Of a stretch of 64,000 nucleotides of DNA, positions 1 to 8,763 are shown in pieces (position 1 is the stretch's first letter; each line of letters opens with the position of its first letter). Source of the stretch: Photobacterium aquimaris. GTDB taxonomy: Bacteria > Pseudomonadota > Gammaproteobacteria > Enterobacterales > Vibrionaceae. Below the pieces are notes generated by a model. That model searched no databases. It had not been told where the DNA came from and saw nothing but the letters and a program-made list of their open reading frames with translations. Both the position numbers and the translations under genes were made by a program. The stretch covers positions 283,501 to 347,500 of the forward strand of contig NZ_MSCC01000002.1 in assembly GCF_002954455.1 (NCBI RefSeq), given 5' to 3'.

Positions 1-174
1 TATATGAGAAACCACCTAAAATCAGGTGATTTAGTTGAAGTAAATATTAAAGAAATGAGTAATAGTCGATTGATCTCATTAAATATTTATTTCATGGTTG
101 GTAAAGATACTCAAGATCTATTTAAAGATACAATAAACGACATAGTTGAAACCGCTAAATCTTCACTTCAATAA
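1..174 (+). CDS. 3' end of a probable LysR-type regulator (partial)
   Basis: Only the last 57 codons are in the window; the 5' end lies to the left. The visible tail contains LKSGDLVEV followed by a hydrophobic strand and a helical end, a layout like the C-terminal end of LysR substrate-binding domains. That match is weak, so the family is an inference. It is followed by about 100 bp without a gene and then a convergent small gene. Confidence 0.4.
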   Translation, partial: YMRNHLKSGDLVEVNIKEMSNSRLISLNIYFMVGKDTQDLFKDTINDIVETAKSSLQ

Positions 175-278
175 TATTGGTTAAAGATCGGTAATGCACC
201 CAGCGTTGAATAGCGTGAATAAAACCGTTGCAGTAATGAGGCAGATAGCATTATCAGCTTGGTTATTTGTTTTTAGTT

Positions 279-539
279 TTACTTGGCATAGCAATTCATG
301 CGAATTGTTGCTCCAGAGGCAATGTAGTTAAGCAATGCTTTACACCTATCATTAATAATTTGATTATTATTATTCATACCTTGAGTCAAAGATTGAATTA
401 ACCCAACTGATTCATATTTCTCTAATGGAATGATCACTGTACCAGAAAGGTTTTTATCTTTATCGCAACATGCTTTTATTGAAACTTTTTTGGGCGTATT
501 TCTGTAATTACTAACTTCAACGGTAATATTTTCTGTCAT
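279..539 (-). CDS. hypothetical protein, 86 aa
   Basis: This is a small soluble protein with no signal peptide or membrane segment and no family that I recognise. It has a CC pair near residue 24 and another Cys near the C-terminus. The start is the only reasonable ATG, but the upstream sequence is A/T rich with no clear Shine-Dalgarno motif. It stands alone between the partial regulator and the small secreted protein gene. Confidence 0.5.
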   Translation of the reverse strand: MTENITVEVSNYRNTPKKVSIKACCDKDKNLSGTVIIPLEKYESVGLIQSLTQGMNNNNQIINDRCKALLNYIASGATIRMNCYAK

Positions 540-682
540 TTTTTATTCTTTAAATAGTCTAGTAGACGTCATTTAGGTAACAAAAACCCTTAAACAAAGT
601 TCAAGGCTTTAAGGGATCATTGGGTAATGAAATTATTTTCAGGGTGTTACTTATTACATCCGTTTTTTGAAGATATTTACGA

Positions 683-925
683 TTACTTGTCAGCTGCAGA
701 TAATAGTTTTTCATTAAAGCTCATATGGTTGTTTGGGTTAGTCACCACAATGCCTGAGTGTGATTTATCGGCGGTACCGTTTACAGCATAGTGATAAGCA
801 ACAACAGCATTATTTGCTTGGTTATCGAAACTAACGTTACCTGTGAATGCGCCATCACGTGCAGATGCTGTGTAAGAAGTGGCGATAATAGCGGTTGCGA
901 TAATTACTTTAATAACTGTTTTCAT
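683..925 (-). CDS. small secreted protein, 80 aa (paralogue of 22028-22270)
   Basis: The protein starts with a Sec signal peptide (MKTVIK, then a hydrophobic stretch ending TASA, probable cut before RDG), leaving a mature chain of about 57 residues that contains GAFTGNVSF and ends LLSAADK. It is nearly identical to the product of 22028-22270. I chose the ATG at 925 because the signal peptide begins there and AAGG lies upstream; a longer reading frame to 1030 would only add a non-signal leader. The similarity between the two loci continues into the 5' untranslated region. The function is unknown. Confidence 0.7.
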   Translation of the reverse strand: MKTVIKVIIATAIIATSYTASARDGAFTGNVSFDNQANNAVVAYHYAVNGTADKSHSGIVVTNPNNHMSFNEKLLSAADK

Positions 926-1348
926 GAGTTGTGTAACCTTATCTTTATAGTTGTTTACCAACGCTGTCTGCGTCTCGATGGATGTATTATTGATAATTAC
1001 ACCAAAAACAACAATAGCCCAAATTAACAAAAGATTGTTACAGTATGGAAATAATCTAAAGGGCAGGGTTTAGGGGCGAGGTTTTTAGATGCACGGAGCG
1101 AGTTTTCAAGTGGTGAAATGCATTTAGGAAAGACGAAGGTTCAGATATAACAAAGGCTGCAATAATGCAGCCTTTGTTTTGGATCATATCAAAATATAAT
1201 AAATAAAATGTGTAATCTATGATCTTTAGAGATTATAAAGTCTCATTATTTTTATTCATATTTTGCTGTTGTATTTCACACATCATTACTGGCATATAAT
1301 CTTGAGTACATGCAGACTCTGCATTGTTATCGTTTGTTTGAATACCAT
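926..1348. other. intergenic region with duplicated leader and a hairpin
   Basis: About 420 bp hold no convincing gene. The first 100 bp (926-1030) is the upstream region of the small secreted protein and matches the corresponding region next to 22271-22340. A terminator hairpin lies at 1151-1180. The rest is featureless A/T-rich DNA. Confidence 0.5.
1151..1180. terminator. Rho-independent terminator hairpin
   Basis: AAAGGCTGCA and TGCAGCCTTT form a strong stem with a short AATA-type loop, followed by GTTTTG. It lies between two leftward genes and could stop the LysR transcript from 1349-2269. Confidence 0.6.
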
Positions 1349-2269
1349 TTAGCCTTTTTTACGGCGTTGGATCTCATCTTGAAATTGCGCGATTGTAAAA
1401 TCAATAAAAGCACGTAATCGGCGCGGCATTAAATCGCGCTCTGGGTAAATGAAGCTTACAGGAATAGGGATTTGCGACTTATAAAGGCTAGGTAAAATAT
1501 GAATTAATTTGCCTTCATTAATTAGATTTCGGCACAAAAATTCAGGAATGTAGGTAATACCAAAACCTTCTAAGCACATATCTAACGCTGCACTTAATGT
1601 ATTAACTTTAAAACGGTAAGGTAGCCCTTCTAGTACATCTTTATTATTTGTACGTACATTACTTATCATACAAATTTGTTGATGTGGTATTTTTAAGTCA
1701 GATAAGTTTTGTGGTAAACTATATTGTTCTATGTATTTTGGGCTAGCTACTAACACCCGTGTTGTATGATGGAATGTTCTGACAATCAAAGACGAATCTT
1801 CAATCTCCCCAACCTGTATCATAATATCAAAGCCTTCCTTGATAAGATCAACTTTACGGTTTGATAGCTCAAGGTGGATTTTTAAATTAGGGTGAAGGTT
1901 CATAAATGCTTTTATACAATCGCCAATAATTCCTTTTCCTACCTCAACTGGCATTACCATATTTAATGTGCCGCAAATTAAATCATGGCTAGCAGTCACT
2001 TCAAGTTCAGATTGTTGTAATACCTCCAAAATATGCGAACAAGAACGATAAAAAGTATCGCCTTCTGTTGTTAAAACTAATTGGCGTGTTGAGCGTGTTA
2101 ATAATTTAACACCTAGATATCGTTCCAATTCTGCAATTTTTCTGCTTACTGTTGATTTTGTTAATTCTAGTTCAGCAGCTGCTTGCGTAAAACTTTGTAT
2201 CTCAACAACACGTGCAAAAATCTTGATCGTATTAAGATCAAAGCCAATTTTATTGTTCTTTGTCTGCAA
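1349..2269 (-). CDS. LysR-family transcriptional regulator, divergent from efflux operon
   Basis: An N-terminal winged helix-turn-helix (FTQAAAELELTKSTVSRKI, then LGVKLLTRSTRQLVLT) is followed by a periplasmic-binding-like effector domain. It is transcribed away from the efflux operon at 2350 with a perfect palindrome in the gap, so it very likely controls that operon and itself. There is no ATG near the domain start. I prefer TTG at 2269 because AAGGAAA lies 7-8 bases upstream; the frame stays open to another TTG at 2302. The length of about 306 aa is normal for the family. Confidence 0.8.
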   Translation of the reverse strand: MQTKNNKIGFDLNTIKIFARVVEIQSFTQAAAELELTKSTVSRKIAELERYLGVKLLTRSTRQLVLTTEGDTFYRSCSHILEVLQQSELEVTASHDLICGTLNMVMPVEVGKGIIGDCIKAFMNLHPNLKIHLELSNRKVDLIKEGFDIMIQVGEIEDSSLIVRTFHHTTRVLVASPKYIEQYSLPQNLSDLKIPHQQICMISNVRTNNKDVLEGLPYRFKVNTLSAALDMCLEGFGITYIPEFLCRNLINEGKLIHILPSLYKSQIPIPVSFIYPERDLMPRRLRAFIDFTIAQFQDEIQRRKKG

Positions 2270-2316
2270 CAGTCTTTTCCTTTGTGATCTATATAACAAC
2301 AATTGAATCCAATTTA

Positions 2317-2335
2317 TACTTTATACCATAAAGTA
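2317..2335. promoter_or_regulatory. palindromic LysR-type operator
   Basis: TACTTTATACCATAAAGTA is a perfect inverted repeat (arms TACTTTA/TAAAGTA around a 5-bp centre) in the short gap between the LysR gene and the divergent efflux operon. The position and form suit a LysR binding site. Confidence 0.55.
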
Positions 2336-2349
2336 ATTTAGGACAGAAA

Positions 2350-3753
2350 ATGAAAGCATTTTATACCTCTCGCATTGCAGTCTCTTTAGCCGCTGCATTG
2401 TTATTATCGGCATGTAGTATGACACCACCTTCTGAACCACCGCATCATTCGCTACTTACAGCTAAGCAAGTTCAATTATATCAGCATGATCTTATTAATA
2501 TAAAAACGGATTGGTGGACCCAATTTAATGATCCGCAATTAAATCAATTAATCACATTAGGTCTTACGAATAACTTAACCTTGCAGCAAGCTCAGCAGCG
2601 TATTGAGTTAGCGACTCAACAGGTTGCTTTAGCACAAGCGGGTGATAAGCCAAGCGTTAATCTTAATGTTAGTGGTGGCGCAATGGGTGCAAATTTAGAT
2701 TCTTTCTCTCCCCATAATGCAGAATATTCAGCGCTAGGAATGTTGCTGCCTTCTTTTTCTTACCAATTTGATTTTTGGGGTAAAAATAAGGCAATTATTG
2801 CTGCTGCAACCAATCAAAAATTATCATTAGAGGCGCAAGCGGTACAAGCGAAGTTATTGTTGTCTGCGGCGATGACAAGTAGCTATTTTACATTACAAAA
2901 TAATTATCGTTTAGAGCGGGATATTGAGCTGTTATTACGTGAAACGAATAGGCAAAAAGCCGTTATTAACGATCAAATTAAACGTGGTCTCGCAACCAAA
3001 GCTGAATTATTTCAACAGCAAGGTGATATTGATAAGTTATCAGCACAGCTTTCAATGACCAAAACGCAGCAACAATTAGCAAAAAACCAATTAGCGTTAT
3101 ATGTCGCTAAAACACCACAACAATTGGGAACATTGTTAGCACCCAATGCAGAGCCTATAAAGCAATTGAATAATATCACGACGATTCCAATTAATTTATT
3201 AGGCCGTCGCGCGGATATTATTGCCAATAAATGGCTTGTTGAAGCTAATCGGCAAGGTATTCAGCACGCTAAAGCCGCTTATTATCCTGATATGAATTTG
3301 ATGGTTATGGGCGTTTTTCAAAAATTATCTTCGATGAATCCTGCCGATTTATTTTTAAGTGGGGCGACGGTTGCTACGACTTTACCATTCTACGATGGTG
3401 GCGTACGTGATGCTAATTATGCTTCAGCAAATATTGATTATGACCAAGCGGTGACGGTTTATAACCAATCAGTGCTTACTGCCGTTAAACAAGCCTCTGA
3501 TGCGATTGTTAATTTACAAGAGGCGTTACAACAACAAGCTCTGTCCGTGGCATCAACAACACAATATCAGCAAGCCTATATGATATTTAAACACCGTTAT
3601 CAACGTGGATTAGCCAGCTTTTCAGAAATGAATAATGCCCAAATAAAGTGGCATCAACAGGTTATACAAACCACGAATGCTGATAACGCAACGCTACAGA
3701 ATCAATTACAACTTATTGTTGCTCTTGGAGGCGGCTATAACAGCCAACAATAA
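2350..3753 (+). CDS. outer-membrane efflux lipoprotein (TolC/NodT/OprM family)
   Basis: This is the outer-membrane channel of a tripartite drug exporter. A lipoprotein signal ends in LLLSAC, with the Cys at about residue 22. Two repeats of the long alpha-helical OEP fold follow, including the conserved DWWTQFNDPQL near residue 53, LGRRADI near residue 286 and the QLGGG-like end (VALGGGY). The length of 467 aa is typical of OprM/NodT proteins. AGGA precedes the ATG. It is the first gene of an operon with the adaptor and pump that follow. Confidence 0.88.
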   Translation: MKAFYTSRIAVSLAAALLLSACSMTPPSEPPHHSLLTAKQVQLYQHDLINIKTDWWTQFNDPQLNQLITLGLTNNLTLQQAQQRIELATQQVALAQAGDKPSVNLNVSGGAMGANLDSFSPHNAEYSALGMLLPSFSYQFDFWGKNKAIIAAATNQKLSLEAQAVQAKLLLSAAMTSSYFTLQNNYRLERDIELLLRETNRQKAVINDQIKRGLATKAELFQQQGDIDKLSAQLSMTKTQQQLAKNQLALYVAKTPQQLGTLLAPNAEPIKQLNNITTIPINLLGRRADIIANKWLVEANRQGIQHAKAAYYPDMNLMVMGVFQKLSSMNPADLFLSGATVATTLPFYDGGVRDANYASANIDYDQAVTVYNQSVLTAVKQASDAIVNLQEALQQQALSVASTTQYQQAYMIFKHRYQRGLASFSEMNNAQIKWHQQVIQTTNADNATLQNQLQLIVALGGGYNSQQ

Positions 3754-3786
3754 AATAAACAGCCGTCATCTAGCACAATAAACCAC

Positions 3787-4947
3787 ATGAGACTCAATAT
3801 GACAAATCAACCTCTTAATTCTACTTCTCAAAAAAAACGTAACACTATTCTCAGTGTTTTTATCATTATCGTTATCGCTGTGGCCGTGACTTATTATTTA
3901 TTTATGCCGACCACCTCACAAACCACTGATGATGCTTATGTTGCAGGTCAGAGAATAATGATCACAGCACAAGAGTCAGGCATGGTTAATGCGATCAATG
4001 TTGATGATACTCAACAAGTTAAGCAAGGCGAACAGCTTGTTTCTTTAAACCATAACCCATTGCTATTAAAGCAACAACAAGCAGAAGCGAATCTTAAAAA
4101 TACGGTTCGTGATATACAAAGTAAGTATTTACAAATAGCGCAGTTAAAAGCGAAAATTGCAGCAGAAAAAGTTATGTTGGCTCAAGCGAAACAAGATTAT
4201 AAGCGTCGAATTGGAGGGGACAAAGACGGTTCAGTACTTGCTGAAGTTGTCTCACATTCAAAAAATGCCGTCTTGATTAAAGAGCAAAATCTGATTGCGT
4301 TAAATAAACAATTACAAGCGCTGCAAACATTATTACCGCAAGAAAATATTTTAGATAATCCTCAAGTTCAAATGGCAATTGCGCAATTACGTCATGTTTA
4401 TCTTGATCAACAAAATGCCACTATCTTTGCACCTAAAGCCGGTATGGTTGTTAATCGTAGTGTGCAAATTGGTCAACAAATTCAAGCAGGGCAAACATTA
4501 ATGACGATTGTGCCATTAGATAATGTTTGGGTTGAAGCTAACTTTAAAGAAACACAGTTACATAATATTCATACCGGACAACCCGTTACCATTAAGTCTG
4601 ATCTTTATGGTGATAAATATACATATCATGGTGTTGTGGCGGGTATTGGTGCTGGTACGGGTAGTGCGTTTGCAGCGATTCCAGCTCAAAATGCGACGGG
4701 TAATTGGATTAAAATTGTTCAACGTGTTCCTGTTCGTATTTACATTGATTCGCAGCAAATTGAACAACATCCACTGCGCATTGGTATGTCAATGACAGTA
4801 ACGGTTGATACAAAAGCGACTGCGAATAAGCCGTTTGATTATGCCGTGTTTACCGCCAATGAAAGTGCGCAGAAGACGACTAACAAACGCCTAGCTGTTG
4901 TAGATAAAAAGGTTGAGATATTTGTTAATCATCTTATTAAAGCTTAG
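3787..4947 (+). CDS. HlyD/EmrA-family membrane fusion protein
   Basis: One N-terminal transmembrane segment (about residues 20-40) is followed by TTDDAYVAG, the hallmark start of the EmrA periplasmic part. A lipoyl half-motif, a coiled-coil hairpin (about residues 95-195) and the return strand IFAPKAGMV come next. It links the MFS pump to the outer-membrane channel. The ATG at 3787 has no clear ribosome site; the in-frame ATG at 3799 is equally possible. The next gene begins 8 bp downstream. Confidence 0.9.
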   Translation: MRLNMTNQPLNSTSQKKRNTILSVFIIIVIAVAVTYYLFMPTTSQTTDDAYVAGQRIMITAQESGMVNAINVDDTQQVKQGEQLVSLNHNPLLLKQQQAEANLKNTVRDIQSKYLQIAQLKAKIAAEKVMLAQAKQDYKRRIGGDKDGSVLAEVVSHSKNAVLIKEQNLIALNKQLQALQTLLPQENILDNPQVQMAIAQLRHVYLDQQNATIFAPKAGMVVNRSVQIGQQIQAGQTLMTIVPLDNVWVEANFKETQLHNIHTGQPVTIKSDLYGDKYTYHGVVAGIGAGTGSAFAAIPAQNATGNWIKIVQRVPVRIYIDSQQIEQHPLRIGMSMTVTVDTKATANKPFDYAVFTANESAQKTTNKRLAVVDKKVEIFVNHLIKA

Positions 4948-4955
4948 GTGATGTA

Positions 4956-6443
4956 ATGAATGAATCTGTGCCACTAAAGGGCGTTAAACTGCTATTGATT
5001 ACCTTAGCGACATCAATGGCAACTTTCATGATGATTTTAGATACATCGATTGCTAATGTCGCGATCCCTACTATTGCAGGTAATCTTGGTGTATCAACCG
5101 ATCAAGGTATTTGGGTGATCACCGCGTTTGGTGCTGCCAATGCGATATCAATGCCGATGACGGGTTTTTTAAGTCGTCGGTTTGGCGAAGTAAAACTGTT
5201 TCTCTTTGCCACCATGGGGTTTGTTATTGCATCGATGTTATGTGGTATGTCGAGCAGTATTGAAATGTTGATTTTTTTCCGCGTGATTCAGGGGGCTATT
5301 TCGGGATCGATAGCACCGCTATCACAAAGTTTGTTATTACGAAATTTTCCAAGAGAAAAACACGGTTTAGCAATGTCCTTATGGTCAATGACGGTGGTTA
5401 TTGCACCGATTATGGGGCCGATTTTAGGTGGAGTACTGACGGATAATTACTCATGGTCATGGATCTTTTTCATTAATGTTCCGATCGGTATTACTGCGAG
5501 TGCGTTAGTCTTTTTTCTACTCAAAGGAAATGAGACCAAAACCCAACGAGAAAGTATTGATTATATTGGAATTGGGCTATTAGTTGTTGCTGCGGGTAGT
5601 TTACAAATGATGCTTGATTTAGGTAAAGATCATGACTGGTTTCAATCACATTTAATTTTAGGATTAACGTTCGTCGCTGTTCTTTCTTGGGGCTGTATGA
5701 TCATTTGGGAATGGTATCATGACAATCCTGTGGTTAACTTTCGCTTCTTTACCAAACGAAATTTCACGATTGCGGTAATAGTGATGAGCTTAGGGTATAT
5801 GGTTTACTTTGGCTCTACAGTATTATTGCCGTTGTGGCTGCAAGGCGTAATGGGGTATACCGCATCATGGTCAGGTTATGCGACGGCACCCGTGGGGATT
5901 CTAGCAGTTGTAAGCGCACCTATTATAGGTAAATTAGTTCAAAAAATAGATATTCGTTATATTTTAACTTATGCCTTTTTGATTTTTTCTGTCGTTGGTT
6001 TTTGGCGGAGTAGTTATAATTTAGCAGCTTCTTTTGATTATATTATGCTGCCGCAATTGATTCAGGGGGCAGCAACATTAGCCTTTTTTGTACCATTGCA
6101 AAATTTAATTGTGAATAGTGTCCAGCCCAATCAAATAGCCAATGCGGTGGCGTTATCGACGTTCTTTCGTACTTTATTTGGTAGTTTTTCATCATCGATT
6201 GTTACAACGATGTGGGATCAACGTATGGAATTTCATCATTCACGTATTGCAGAAGGATTTACGGTTGCTAATCATCAAGTAAGTCAGTTTATTCATTCAA
6301 TGGGTAATAATCTTGATGCGGTGAATAGTGTTATTACTCGGCAATCTTATATGATGTCAACAGTCGATTTATTTTGGTTGTCAGGGATATTATGTTTGCT
6401 GCTGATTCCATTAGTATGGTTAGCAAAACCTGTACATCACTAA
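4956..6443 (+). CDS. EmrB/DHA2-family multidrug MFS transporter
   Basis: The protein is 495 aa with 14 predicted membrane segments. The N-terminus holds the DHA2 signature LDTSIANVAIPTIAG (about residues 28-42), motif A (GFLSRRFGE) and motif C-like GPILGG (about residue 154). AGGTGA lies 5 bases before the ATG. Together with the two genes upstream it forms a proton-driven tripartite exporter like EmrAB-TolC or VceABC. The substrate cannot be read from the sequence. A strong terminator follows. Confidence 0.92.
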   Translation: MNESVPLKGVKLLLITLATSMATFMMILDTSIANVAIPTIAGNLGVSTDQGIWVITAFGAANAISMPMTGFLSRRFGEVKLFLFATMGFVIASMLCGMSSSIEMLIFFRVIQGAISGSIAPLSQSLLLRNFPREKHGLAMSLWSMTVVIAPIMGPILGGVLTDNYSWSWIFFINVPIGITASALVFFLLKGNETKTQRESIDYIGIGLLVVAAGSLQMMLDLGKDHDWFQSHLILGLTFVAVLSWGCMIIWEWYHDNPVVNFRFFTKRNFTIAVIVMSLGYMVYFGSTVLLPLWLQGVMGYTASWSGYATAPVGILAVVSAPIIGKLVQKIDIRYILTYAFLIFSVVGFWRSSYNLAASFDYIMLPQLIQGAATLAFFVPLQNLIVNSVQPNQIANAVALSTFFRTLFGSFSSSIVTTMWDQRMEFHHSRIAEGFTVANHQVSQFIHSMGNNLDAVNSVITRQSYMMSTVDLFWLSGILCLLLIPLVWLAKPVHH

Positions 6444-6470
6444 TTATCTAAGCAATGCTATTGATCGAAT

Positions 6471-6497
6471 AAAGGCCGCTAATTTAGCGGCCTTAGT
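6471..6497 (+). terminator. Rho-independent terminator of the efflux operon
   Basis: AAGGCCGCTAATTTAGCGGCC is a near-perfect hairpin followed by TTAGTTTTATTT, 28 bp after the MFS gene stop. Confidence 0.85.
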
Positions 6498-6534
6498 TTT
6501 ATTTAGTCGTTACCAAATAATCAGTGGTTCTAAA

Positions 6535-7419
6535 TTAATGCATTAAGTGCTGTTTAAGAAAGTCGATAAAACATTGAATACGATATGGAATATAGACATC
6601 TTTAGGGTATACGGCATACATAGGTAATGTTTGCTCTTGATATGTAGGCAATACCTCGATTAATTTACCTTCTGCTAATGCTTGAGAAGCCATCCACGGT
6701 GGAAAAATTCCAATACCTAATCCATGAAGTGTTGCTTCTAATAACACGTCACCATCATCACATTTAAAAGCACCACTAACAGGTACCACATAAGATTGCT
6801 GATTATTTTTTAATGTCCATGTTTGTTGTGAGGCTAAACGAGAATAAAGCAAGCACGCATGCTGACTTAAATCATCAGGCATTAAGATCGGGCTAACACG
6901 ATCTAAATAGTGTGGAGAGGCATAGAGTTTTAGTGGATTATCCATTAAATGACGCGCCACTAAGTTAGAGTCTTCTAGTTTTCGAGCTCGTATCGCTAGA
7001 TCAACACCTTCAGAAATCAAGTCGACATGACGATCACTGACGAAAAGCTCAATTGATATATTTGGATACTGAGCGAAAAATGTTGGTAATAAAGGGGTGA
7101 GTAAAATCCGTCCAAATGCGACAGGCACTGCAATACGAATATGCCCTGATAGCTGGGTGATATTGTCATGCAAATTTGCTTCTGTTTCTTCTACTTGCGC
7201 TAAAATTTGCAGACAGCTTTCAAAATAGCGATGGCCGGCAGGGGTCAATGAATGTTCTCTACTGCTACGTTTTAATAATTGTACGCCTAAAATTTTCTCT
7301 AGGGCTGCAATACGCTTACTAATCGTTGTTTGAGTTGTATTCAGTTCTCGTCCTGTGGCTGAAAAGCTTCCCGTTTGCACTACTCGTACAAATGCTTTCA
7401 TTGCTTCAAATCGATCCAT
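6535..7419 (-). CDS. LysR-family transcriptional regulator
   Basis: The helix-turn-helix (GSFSATGRELNTTQTTISKRI, then LGVQLLKRSSREHSLT) occupies the first 65 residues and is followed by a full effector-binding domain; the length of 294 aa is normal. I chose the ATG at 7419 because GGAA sits 7 bases upstream; the frame extends one TTG codon further. It is divergent from the NTF2-like and peroxiredoxin genes, with a palindrome in the gap, so it probably regulates them. Confidence 0.85.
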   Translation of the reverse strand: MDRFEAMKAFVRVVQTGSFSATGRELNTTQTTISKRIAALEKILGVQLLKRSSREHSLTPAGHRYFESCLQILAQVEETEANLHDNITQLSGHIRIAVPVAFGRILLTPLLPTFFAQYPNISIELFVSDRHVDLISEGVDLAIRARKLEDSNLVARHLMDNPLKLYASPHYLDRVSPILMPDDLSQHACLLYSRLASQQTWTLKNNQQSYVVPVSGAFKCDDGDVLLEATLHGLGIGIFPPWMASQALAEGKLIEVLPTYQEQTLPMYAVYPKDVYIPYRIQCFIDFLKQHLMH

Positions 7420-7441
7420 CAATTATTCCAAATATGACTAG

Positions 7442-7460
7442 ATGGTATTCATTTTACCAT
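7442..7460. promoter_or_regulatory. LysR-type operator palindrome
   Basis: ATGGTATTCATTTTACCAT has 6-bp inverted arms around a 7-bp centre and contains a T-N11-A core. It lies between the divergent LysR gene and the NTF2-like gene. Confidence 0.5.
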
Positions 7461-7521
7461 GGTTCTAATCCTTTATAGAATGGATATACTGATCTCAACC
7501 AAATTAGAGATGAGAATATTA

Positions 7522-8064
7522 ATGATGGATATACAACAGAAACTGCAAGTGCTACTCGATAAACAAGACATCACAGAGGTAATGTATCGCTTTGCGCGTG
7601 CACTTGATCGGGTTGATGGTGCTTTAATGAAAAATACGTATTGGGAAGATGCTATTGAAGAGCACCAAGATCCAATTTTCCCTGAGTTATTTTTTTATAA
7701 CGACAATGCACATAAGTTTGTTGAACCTGCAATGGAAGGCTTTAAACAACTAAAAGCAACCCAGCATCGAATCAGTAATCCTTTGATTGAAGTCAATGGT
7801 GATAGTGCAACGGCTGAATGTTATGTATGGGCATATCATCTTCATGAAGAAAATGGGGTAGACAAAGAAGGCATTTTAGGTGGGCGTCACCAATTTCTGT
7901 TTGAGCGTCGTAATGATACTTGGAAAATAAAGCATCGTTCTACTATTTTTGATTGGAACCAAAACCAAAATGCAACGGCAATCTGGTCTGAAAAATATGA
8001 TGATAAATACAAAGGTAAGCGTGACAAAAGTGATGAAAGCTATCTTTATCTAAAAAACCAATAA
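7522..8064 (+). CDS. SnoaL/NTF2-like protein, 180 aa
   Basis: The sequence has an NTF2-like pattern: an N-terminal helix (DKQDITEVMYRFARALDRVD), a central strand pair and the C-terminal HQFLFERRNDTWKIKHRSTIFDW. Members of this fold are small-molecule enzymes or binding proteins, such as dehydratase or isomerase relatives. The ATG at 7522 has GAGATGAG 7 bases upstream; in-frame codons further up have no ribosome site. The peroxiredoxin gene follows after 14 bp, so the two are probably one operon. Confidence 0.7.
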   Translation: MMDIQQKLQVLLDKQDITEVMYRFARALDRVDGALMKNTYWEDAIEEHQDPIFPELFFYNDNAHKFVEPAMEGFKQLKATQHRISNPLIEVNGDSATAECYVWAYHLHEENGVDKEGILGGRHQFLFERRNDTWKIKHRSTIFDWNQNQNATAIWSEKYDDKYKGKRDKSDESYLYLKNQ

Positions 8065-8078
8065 CGAAGGATAAAAAA

Positions 8079-8609
8079 ATGACATCAACGAAATTTCTAG
8101 CTGGCGATGTATTTCCAGAAATTACTGTTTCAACACTGACTCAAGAAACAATTTCTTTAGGTGAAATTAAAGCTCCATTAGATTGGAAAATGGTTGTCGT
8201 TTATCGAGGACAACACTGTCCATTGTGTACTCGTTACTTAAATGAGTTAGAAACACTGCTCAGTGGCTATCATGACATTGGTGTTGATGTGATTGCCGTA
8301 TCTGCTGATAGCAAAACACAGTTAGCACACCATAAAACTAAATTGACGGTGAATTATCCGCTTGCTTATGGTTTAACGATCGAGCAGATGCAACAATTAG
8401 GGCTATATCTCTCAACGCCACGCTCTGAAACAGAGACCGATCATGTTTTTGCAGAGCCTGCTATTTTTGTGATTAATGCAGAAGGCAAGGTACAAGTTTT
8501 AGATATGTCTAATGGTCCATTTGCTCGTCCAGATCTTAAAGTATTATTGCAAGGTTTAGCTTTTATTCGAAATCCAGATAACAATTATCCAATCCGTGGA
8601 ACATACTAA
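8079..8609 (+). CDS. peroxiredoxin-like (AhpC/TSA, redoxin) protein
   Basis: The thioredoxin-fold redoxin domain covers nearly all 176 aa. The active-site region reads YRGQHCPLCTRYLNEL, with CPLC at about residues 46-49. The CxxC arrangement resembles PRTRC- or AhpC-like thiol peroxidases more than classical 2-Cys AhpC. There is no signal peptide, so it is cytoplasmic. AAGGA precedes the ATG. It is co-oriented with the NTF2-like gene under the divergent LysR regulator, and a terminator follows. Confidence 0.8.
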   Translation: MTSTKFLAGDVFPEITVSTLTQETISLGEIKAPLDWKMVVVYRGQHCPLCTRYLNELETLLSGYHDIGVDVIAVSADSKTQLAHHKTKLTVNYPLAYGLTIEQMQQLGLYLSTPRSETETDHVFAEPAIFVINAEGKVQVLDMSNGPFARPDLKVLLQGLAFIRNPDNNYPIRGTY

Positions 8610-8661
8610 TCAACAGTATCAAACCAGATTCGTTAACAATGTTATCCCAACACCAATTAAT

Positions 8662-8694
8662 AATGCCGTTTACTTAATATGAACGGCATTTTAT
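8662..8694 (+). terminator. Rho-independent terminator
   Basis: AATGCCGTT and AACGGCATT pair around an A/T loop and are followed by TTATTT, about 50 bp after the peroxiredoxin gene. Confidence 0.7.
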
Positions 8695-8736
8695 TTGGCT
8701 AATGCTTGCCACTTATCATAAACAGCTCTAAAATAA

Positions 8737-8752
8737 CTGTACAAAAACACAG
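8737..8752 (+). promoter_or_regulatory. LexA (SOS) box
   Basis: CTGTACAAAAACACAG matches the CTG-N10-CAG LexA consensus, ends 11 bp before the start codon of the UmuD-like gene and directly precedes TATAGT. It predicts DNA-damage induction of the two genes that follow. Confidence 0.8.
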
Positions 8753-8763
8753 TATAGTTAGCC

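Noticed and set aside
791..1027. Plus-strand frame opposite the first small secreted protein
   Set aside because: It is antisense to a gene with a clear signal peptide and a conserved paralogue, so it is a shadow.
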